A DNA stretch of 64,000 nt, from positions 10,820,319 through 10,884,318 of the forward strand of contig CM067531.1 of assembly GCA_034509925.1 (NCBI GenBank), written 5' to 3'. Below are positions 56,018 through 64,000 of this stretch, in pieces. The notes under the pieces are model-generated. The model was not told where the DNA came from. It worked only from the letters and a program-made list of their open reading frames with translations, and did no database searches. The DNA is from Hirudinaria manillensis (lineage: Eukaryota > Annelida > Clitellata > Hirudinida > Hirudinidae). The translations under genes and the position numbers were made by a program. Positions within the stretch are counted from its first letter, which is position 1, and each line of letters opens with the position of its first letter.

Positions 56018-59000
56018 CTATTTGTGGTGTTGGAAGGGAGTGGCATTTTTGAATCGGGGATCGTCAACTCGATTTTGGCCGATTATTACCTCAAGAGGGC
56101 GTCTTAGACATCTCGAGAATTTTACTAAAACTGCTGGATTTGGTCGTGTTATCGTGACATAGTCAATTCTCGACCCAAACTGAGATCAAGTGTAAATGAT
56201 CTCAAATGACAAAATATGCAACTATACGAACTTTCGACGTAGATCTGGCCCCAGGTGAAAGAGGAGCCGAATTCATTCTTGGCTTCGCACTTGTATTCTG
56301 CTTCGTCGTCTAGATTCACTTCGTCAATGCTGAGCGTGCACAAGTTGTTAGCGAAGGTGATCTTGATATGGTCGTTCGATGTTATCATTTTCCCATTCTG
56401 AAAGGTTACAAGTGCACAGAATGTTAAATATTTGTTGATACTGTAGTATAAATAAAACATTCCCACCTTGAACCAGGTGATTTCTGGTTCTGGACATGCC
56501 TCAACCACACACTCCAAAACTGCCCTTTTCCTCTCAAATACTTCAATAATTGGAAGCTCTTTTATAATAACGGGGAATCGGTAAGGATGTGCGTCAAGTA
56601 CTGCAAATGGAACAATGTGATGCATTACTATCGAAAAACTAATGCACCTTAACAATATACAAAACATGTCTAACATGCTGCTTTGGCAGAAGAAATTCTC
56701 AGCCTGAATGAATCTTCATCGTAAGGAATATACTTGTACAGTTGCAATTGATTTTGTTCCTTCTTCATGAAGACCTCTATCGCGTAATGATTGGTCATGT
56801 CATAGAAAAGCCATTCTTCTACTGTCCACATGTCCATGGTTTCTTCTCCAGACGAGTAAAGCTCTTCTTCAGAGAGTTGCAGTCTCCAAGTTTTGTCTTT
56901 AGGCGTGACAGGTGACGATTGAACTTCATAAGAATCTAATAAATTACACAAGCCATACTTACAAATTAAAAGCAAATGCTGGTAACTAATTTAACAATAT
57001 TAACTATTAGTTATGAATAATGTTTTAAAAGTCTCATTCGTACAATAAATAAAAATAGAATGTAATGCGATAATCTGACTCACCGAGAACTGTAAGGTAG
57101 ATACACGTTTCTGATGTACCATACTCATTGGTTGCCTTGATTATATATTGTCCTTGATCGTGTTGCATTACTTCGGAAATCGTTAGAGAACAATATCCAT
57201 CTTTGTAGGTCATCAAAAAGTCTGGGCCTACTTCTATTTTCTTTCCTCTCAAAAACCATTCGATGGTTGGGGTAGGATAACCAAACACCCTACAAGCTAA
57301 AGTTGCATCGCTGCCATCAAAAACTGTCACAGAGGTGATTTCAAGCTCAAAAGAGGGTTCTCGAGGGTTTGTATCCGCAATGAATCTAAGATCGTAATCT
57401 GTCATCTTTGTCCAGGTCTCTCTGATTTCTTCAAACGATTCTTCTTCGGTGATTCTATCATATTCTTTGTTGATCTCTTCCGAATCGAATCCGACAAAGT
57501 TTTTATCCAAGGTAATGCTGGATTCATTAATTCCTACTTCATTTGTGGCTCTGCAAGAATATCTGCCAAGATATCTGCTTGTCAACTTTGTTATCGTGAG
57601 GGTGGAATAACCATTCTCATAGCGCATTGTAAAAGATGGAGATTGATTTATTTTGGCACCATCCTTGAACCATTCGACTCTGGTTTCTGGGCTGGATTTA
57701 ATGTGACAGCTCAGAACAATAGGAAGGCCTCTGGTGGCTTTTGTGCAAGTAACTTCTTGATCAAAGAGAGGCCTTTCGAAAATTTGCTTCACAACTTCTG
57801 TTCGATCAAATTCTCTTCTTTCTTCTACAACCTTCGTCGACATAGTTTCATGACCTAGCACGATATTAGTGCCTCTTTTCTGGGGATATCTAATTTCAAT
57901 AACTTCTCTTTTCATTGGGAATTCCTCCTCTACGATGGTTTTGGTTATCGTTGTGAATTCCCATTCTTCGTAAAGCGACTGAGTTGAAATTTCGCTTTCA
58001 TTATCGGATTCGATTTCTTTATCGACATCTTTTTCCAAAATGTATTGGGTTCTTAGAGTGGTCTCCCATTCCTCATACATATCTTCTCTTAACGTATCAT
58101 CTTCACTAGGTTCTTTTTTAGTTTCCTCAACTGGATAATCTTGTTCAACAGCATAAGTGGTCTTGGTGTTATATTCCCATTCTTCGAACATGGACTCAGT
58201 GAGAGTGTCTTCGGACGGCTTCTCTTTGGGAACTTTCTTTTGTGTTTCGGCCTCTTCTACGATAAACTCTGTCTTTGTGCTAACATCCCATTCTTCATGA
58301 AGAGACGTTCTTTCATCGTCTGATTCTTCTTTCTTTTCAAGTTCTTTTTCGATGACGACTTCTGTTTTCATTGTGGTCTCCCATTCCTCAAACATAGACA
58401 CGTCCTCTGTCTGCTTTGGTTCTGTTTTAGTTGTCACTGTCCATTCCTTAAAAGCGGTTTCTTTTTTGGGAACTTTTGTCTCTTCTTCCCACTCTTCAAA
58501 TATGTAAGAATCTTCTTTCGTGTCTTTGGCAACTTGTTCCACAACTCTCTCTGTTTTTGTCGTGACAGTCCATTCTTCGAATGTCTGTTCTTCAGGTTCA
58601 GGTTTCTTTTTCACTACAACTCTCAAATCTTCGTAAAGATGCGATTCTTCAAATTGTTCTTCCTCCATCTTCTCCGGTTTTATTTCAATTGTCCATTCTT
58701 TGAACGAGGTCTCTTCTTCTTCTTCTTTTTTATAAGGTTTGTGTTCAGCTTTATTATCAGGCACTTTTTCAGACCGTTCCATTTCTTCATGAACAATCTT
58801 CTGGTGCACGGACAATTCATTGATTTTAGCTTTGTCTTTTACATTTTCTTCTACAGTGAGCTTATTTATATTAATAGGATTTTGGGGGACCGAAATAAGC
58901 TCGAAAATATTTTCGTGGTTGAATTTAGCTAACAGGGCTACAGCAAATGTTTTGAAGACATTCTTGAAGGACTTTTCCCTTCTAGCCATTGGTTCTATCA

Positions 59001-62000
59001 ACGAAGAAGGTCTTATGTGTTTATTTTCTATAGTTTGACCACTGTACTCAGAAACTCTTTCTGCTTCCTGCAAAGTTAAGATGACTTGCACTTTACTTAG
59101 TGGTTTATCCGCCTTTGTACATAGTTCGAGATCCAACGGACCTTCAGTCTTTCCAGGCATTTTGTTGCATAGTGAAGTTAAGTCGGTGCTATCATATTCA
59201 TCCAAAAGGTCTTCTAGTATATAATCATAAACGAAGTTAATACTGAAAGGAGTTTTCTCCGATTTGTCATTTTGAGATAAATTAGAAGGAATTTGAGTTG
59301 GCTGAATAGTAAGAGCTGGTTTCTCAGTTTCTTTAAGGAAGGTCTGCTCAATCTGGAAATAATATAGATCAGGCTGAGCTCTTGAAAGCGGTCTGTTTGT
59401 AGATTGGGCATGATCTCTTTGAAACAGTATAATATCTGGTAACTGCAGGTTATGTGAAAAATGATCAATGTTTAAGGTATTTAATGCCAGAATCTTTTCC
59501 AGCATCAAAACATATTCCAGTGGAGTGACTCTTGTCAGGACTTTATCTTCTCTATGAACCTTATTGGTTATAACTTTAACATTTTCTGGTATTTTGCTTG
59601 TCCTTAAAACTTCATTAATAGCGTCTGGTATCGCTTCTTCAAAGTTTTTATGATGAAACATGGAAGAACTGTGACTCAAAACGGTTCTTTCGTCAGATAA
59701 TTTTTTCATCTCGTTATCTCGAATTTCTACAGAACTCAACGAAAAACTTTCAGATTTGAATTCTTTTTCTTGAGCAGATTCAAATTTGAGTAAATAAATG
59801 CTGGTTTGGGTCCTAGTAATCGGCCTCTCATTCAGGATAGCTTTAGCTGTTTGGAGCAATATCAATTCTGCAAGAGGTAACATAACGGCAAGTGAGTCTA
59901 TATTGAGGGATTTAATTTCAAGTGCTTTTTCCAGGAGCATGACATATTCGCTGATTGAAATCCGGTACAAGATGGCATCTAATTTTTTGGTTAAATTAAA
60001 TTTTGTGACGATGTTTTCGGGCTTGCAAACCGTACTCGTAACCTTTGAGATTGCATCTGTTATGATTTGTTCGGCATTTCTGCTGCTAAGTTGGCTGAAG
60101 CTATGTACAAGCGGTTGAATTTCCTTGTTAGCAACTTTAAAGACAGATTCAGTTATAGAATCGTGTGCCACGTTTGCTACGTATGACATGTCTTTTTCAC
60201 TCACATTTTCTAATTTTAAGAAGTAAACATTTGTCAGAACTCTTGTTATTGGCCTACCACTGGCGCTGGCCAGACCAGTTTGAATCGATACAATATCTGG
60301 GAAGGATAGTACCATTGCCAATTTATCTAAATTAATTGTCTTTAACGAGAGTTCCTTTTCTAACAACATGAGGTACTCAAGCAAAGATGTCCTATACAGC
60401 ATGGTTTCGAGTGTTTCAATTCTCATCAATTTGGCAACAATATTTTCAGGCAGGGAAATGGTCTCGCCCAACTTTGATTCCTTTTGCAAATTTATTGATT
60501 CCGGTTTCTTTATTTCTACAATAGAACATGAATGGCTAATTGGTTTTAAGTTTTCCACCAACTTTGTAAAAGAGGAAGTGATAAGTTCTGGTCGACATTG
60601 GCTTGATTTGATTTCCGTCGAAAATGACGTAACATGATGTTGTCGAACTTCACTATTTGTTGATTTGGTAAGAGTAGGATGTCGTTGCGCAAAGCTAGGA
60701 TATGTGAGACAGGAATCGATGACTGTCTCTGAGCAAGAGGTCTTATCAATAGCTGTTCGTAAGTTTTGTACATGGTCTAACTTCAGATCCATTTTTTTGC
60801 TAGCACCCTGCAAGAGTTTATTGGGTGTTTTAGAAACAGAGGCTGAAGTTACTTCAAGCAGAGGTGATTCCAGTCTCCAATTAACAATACCAGACATTTG
60901 ACTTTCCGTGACAGATGCAGAATGGCTCATTGGATTTAGGCCTTCGACCAGTCTGTTAAGTGTGGAGGTTATCAGCTCTGGTTGACATTGACTTGCTATG
61001 ATTTCGGTTGTGAATGCTCTGACGTAATGCTGTGGGGTTTCACTATTCAAAGTTCTGATAAGTGATGGTTTTGGCCATGCTACACTGGATTGTGTAAGAT
61101 TTGAACTAATCGGTATACCTGTGCAGTAAGATGTACTTACAGAGGTCTGTAAATTTTGAACGTAATCCAGTTTAAGATCCAGGTTTTGGCTTGCACCATG
61201 CTGCAGTGTGTTGGGTTTCTTGGAAGCAGAAGTCAAAGACAATTCAATTGTTGCTAATTTTGCACTGGAGTGTTCAGGTTTATCTATTAGTGCATAAACT
61301 TTCTCAAGGTCCAGTTCAACTTTCTGAGTGGTGACATTTGCAAAATGACTTGTTTTTGCAGGTTTTTTAACATTTAATTCTGAATGAATAACTTCTATTT
61401 TATCCAAACTCTCACGAGCTTCTACAAATAATTCATCTTCTTCTCCTTCAGAATGAAATTCTTGAGAAAGTGTAACCAAAACTTCTTCCTTTTTAGACGT
61501 AGATTTTTTTAATTCTGTTTTAATTTCCTCTTTTGGAATTCTTTCAGGAGATGGTTGTTCGATTACTTCGAGAACAATATTTTCTTCAATGAATTCAACT
61601 TTTGGAGTTACCCAGTTAACCATTTTTTCTTTCCTTGGCATGCATATTTCCTTTAGACCTTCTTGTACCAAAATACCACTCTCTTTATCAATGCTTTTCA
61701 TAGCAAAGATGTTATCTTCTATTTCATGTTCAATCTTAGCCACTGGAACGAACGTTTTGCTGATGCTTCTTTTTGGTTTTTCATCAAATACATTTTCAAT
61801 ATTTTCTGTTTTTGCATGAGTAAATGTAAAGTGCGAAGTGCTTGTTAGCTGTTCTTCTTGAAACTGTTGAACCTGTGGAGAAACCCAAGCAAATGTTTTC
61901 TTCACTTCTGGATTTGCAAGTAGAATGGAACTCTGAAATTCCTTTGATGCTTTGTCAGTTTGTAAGAATTTGAATTCTTGCAGCGACTGCTCGTATTTGT

Positions 62001-64000
62001 TAGTCTCAATAACTGGTTCAATGTAAAACTCTTTCTTGTTAATCACGTTGCTTGTTGCAGTGTTTTTAATCACCAGCTCTTTCTTAGCTATTTCTTCCTG
62101 TCTGACGGTTAAGCTTGAGGCAACTTCTGATTCAGACTCAGACTCCAAATATTGATAAGCTGTTTATAAAATAAAATCATGTTTTGAGAAAACAATCAAC
62201 ATATTGAAAATAAGTTAACAGAAATACATATATATATTTACATTAAATTTCGAAATTTTATGAAAATATTTTGTATGAAGATTGTAAGGAGTATATTTTT
62301 TATGGATTTTTGATTTTGTGTTGTATAGAACGAAGATTTTGTTTCAGTCCAATACGACGCCATGGCAAATAAAAAATATATAATAATATACTATTATCAA
62401 ATTAAAGGTCAAATGTAACCAGATATGTTTTTAATGTTTTTATGAAAGTTTGGGCAAAATCATGGTATTATTACCTGAGTTTATTGAAAATACCCAAAAC
62501 CAGACTAAGTCATTTGTAGCTTATAAATTGATTTAAAGATCAATATTTTAAAACTTACCGAGTTTATTAAAAAATTCTCCACAGATTCCAGAAATGAAAT
62601 TGACAATTTGTGTCTGAGTTCGAAAATGTGGTTTAACAATGCTCTCAGGATAGTTTGAAAGAAAGAGAAGCTCCACCTGGTGACATTGATGAGACAACAG
62701 GAATGGAATTTCTTGGATGACTTGTTTCGCATCCCCACAAAATATTTGAACTTGGACAAAACACTTTGGCTTGAATTTCGTAGCCAAATATTTGGAGGAT
62801 TCATAGAAGTTAATTTGGGCCTTTTCAACAAAATGACGCTCGTGAAGGATACCAACATGAAGACGATTTTCTAATAAAGACAAGGCTTCAGCTTTGTACA
62901 CTAAGCCAACCTTCTGGTTCATTGAGAGTTTTAAAAAATTGCTAAAGGAAATATTTGCAAAGTAGGATTGAGGAAGAAATAAAGATGTTGAAATGGTTGT
63001 AGATTCAATTGGTATAATTTCTTTTCTTGATTGGGAAACTGAGAGAGACTGAGTTGATTGGATTTTCGGAAGCAATGCAACAAATTTCATGTCAATTTTG
63101 GATTTTTGGATTGTACCCTCATGCTGGAAATAGCTTTCGTAATTGCATTTCTCAGAAATAAGATTAACGTGGGTTTGTGGTTTTAAATCCTTTACTACGT
63201 TTGTGGAGGGGGTTTCTTCTATTTTTCTATCGACAAACTCAGTCTTGACACAATCTAAGTTTACCGGGCTTGCGCTCCTTTGCTTGAACCAATTCTGAGT
63301 TTGTGCATGAGTAATTTTATTCTTTGACTCTTTCGAGGCAAAGTATGTTTCTTGGCCAACCATAGACGGTACTGATTTTTCAACTATTGGCTGCAAAAAT
63401 TGTTGGAATTCTTCTCTAGAAAAAAGAAGAATTTGATTCCCAATAAATGACGGTTGTCTTTTTACGGTAATCGGTTTGAATTCTAGATGAGGAATCCTCT
63501 CTCCGTTTAATGTATATTTGTCTAGAAATTCAACCAAATTTTCCAGAGATTCCGACTTGAAATCAAAGATTGATAAAAGAACATTAAATCTGCACCTAGG
63601 AAAATGTGAGGATTTAAACAATTGTTTTTCCACTATTTTTTCAGAAGCCTGATCAGGATAACATTCATAACTCATTAACGGCTCAACTACATATTGTTGA
63701 GGAACAGAAGCTATTTGAGCAATAGCTCTACTCATTTCTTTCACGGAAGTAGATTTATCCATAACCAGCTCTGAATGTTTTGCTCGGAGCGTTTCGTGGT
63801 GGACTTCATAAATTAACTTTACGTGCTCTCTGTAGCTACTCGTGGCAGACGTTTCAATGTAGGTGGGAGTAATACGCTTGATGGGTGATGTCTTGAGGTT
63901 TTCAGAAGTAATCGATTGCAGTGCTCTATCCTGAAAGTGCTCGTCTTTTGTTGGAAAACATATATCCTCAATTTGAGTTTTCGAATCTCTCAACAGTACC
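56018..64000 (-). CDS. Giant titin-like immunoglobulin-repeat muscle protein (3' part)
   Basis: C-terminal part of a sarcomeric-type scaffold; the 5' part continues past the right edge. Exons: 62559 to beyond 64000, 57084-62159 (5,076 nt), 56675-56935, 56467-56600, about 56230-56397, and possibly 56018-56179. The large exon encodes, in order, a charged region, two tandem repeats of about 123 aa, three repeats of about 140 aa, an acidic/basic tract with nine Phe/Tyr-Glu-Glu-Trp motifs, then two I-set Ig domains (CHIKSSPETRVEWFKDG ... GRYSCRATNEVG; CRVFGYPTPTIEWFLRG ... GQYIIKATNEYG). A Trp-rich linker exon follows, then a third Ig domain split over two exons (CVVEACPEPEITWFK ... AEYKCEAKNEFGSSFTWG). 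The C-terminus is ambiguous: depending on the donor used, translation ends at 56149 or at 56018. No kinase or FnIII domain is visible in this part. It could be a titin, Sallimus or unc-89-like gene. Confidence 0.85.
57925..58704 (-). repeat. EEW-motif protein repeats (nine copies) in the giant Ig protein
   Basis: Reading the minus strand, nine copies of [FYH]-[EK]-E-W followed by a T/K-rich strand-like segment (for example FEEWTVTTKTERVVEQ, MFEEWETTMKTEVVIEK, MYEEWETTLRTQYILEK) occur at 16-41-residue spacing, with Glu/Lys-rich spacers between. The tract sits just before the first Ig domain. Confidence 0.9.
59313..60456 (-). repeat. Three long protein repeats (type B, about 140 aa)
   Basis: Each starts with [IK]PEN(I/V)..K, followed by a helix (EYLMLLEKELSLKTINLDKL, EYVMLLEKALEIKSLNIDSL, EYVLMLEKILALNTLNIDHF) and then RPITR or RPLSR with a Tyr-Phe/Leu-rich strand. 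The third copy is shorter at its end. Confidence 0.9.
60499..61239 (-). repeat. Two tandem protein repeats (type A, about 123 aa)
   Basis: Copies share LxQGASxxxDLKLDxVQNL, NSExxQHxV, TEIxxSQCxPELITS and LVExLxPxSHSxS, giving about half of the residues identical by eye. No known domain recognised. Confidence 0.9.

Noticed and set aside
58534-58932. 132-codon Phe-rich plus-strand frame
   Set aside because: Antisense shadow of the Glu/Lys-rich giant exon on the other strand.

Overview
The window is AT-rich eukaryotic nuclear DNA. Nearly every gene can be reconstructed as GT-AG exons whose phases add up. Gene content points to a bilaterian invertebrate: a sarcomeric-type giant Ig protein, an axonemal dynein intermediate chain (motile cilia or flagella), a cytoplasmic dynein intermediate chain, an SLC6 transporter, R-Ras, SMUG1 and a multi-domain lectin receptor. 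I cannot fix the phylum from sequence alone. All products are nuclear-encoded and read with the standard code.

Layout. 1-7 kb, minus strand: first exon of an unrecognised gene leaving the left edge, SMUG1 (base-excision repair) and an R-Ras small GTPase. 7.8-8.5 kb: relic of a hAT/ZBED5-like transposon. 9-13.3 kb, minus strand: a 14-exon SLC6 transporter with a MITE-like element in its last intron. 15-25.8 kb, plus strand: DYNC1I, the cytoplasmic dynein-1 intermediate chain (599 aa, 15 coding exons), preceded by a direct duplication of its 5' end (leader plus coding exons 1-4). 28.2-32.5 kb, plus strand: a type I membrane receptor with two C-type lectin domains, in which a WSC domain on a phase 1-1 exon pair sits inside the first lectin domain. 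34.5-35.5 kb: decayed Ty3/Gypsy-like gag. 36.2-36.8 kb, plus strand: a single-exon neuronal-calcium-sensor-type EF-hand protein. 38.4-43.4 kb, plus strand: LRRC40 (612 aa). 44-47.9 kb, minus strand: OMA1 mitochondrial protease (399 aa). 49.2-55.8 kb, plus strand: DNAI4/WDR78 axonemal dynein intermediate chain (about 724 aa). 56-64 kb, minus strand: 3' part of a giant titin-like Ig protein dominated by a 5.08-kb exon with three kinds of internal repeat; its 5' part lies beyond the right edge.

The genes look like an ordinary mixed neighbourhood rather than one pathway. The most unusual items are the WSC-inside-lectin cassette, the duplicated dynein N-terminus with intact alternative exons, the EEW-repeat tract and other repeats of the giant Ig protein, and a roughly 90-residue insertion within the SMUG1 catalytic domain. 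Microsatellites and AT-rich minisatellites are common in introns and spacers. I saw no rRNA, tRNA, CRISPR array or bacterial-type operon.
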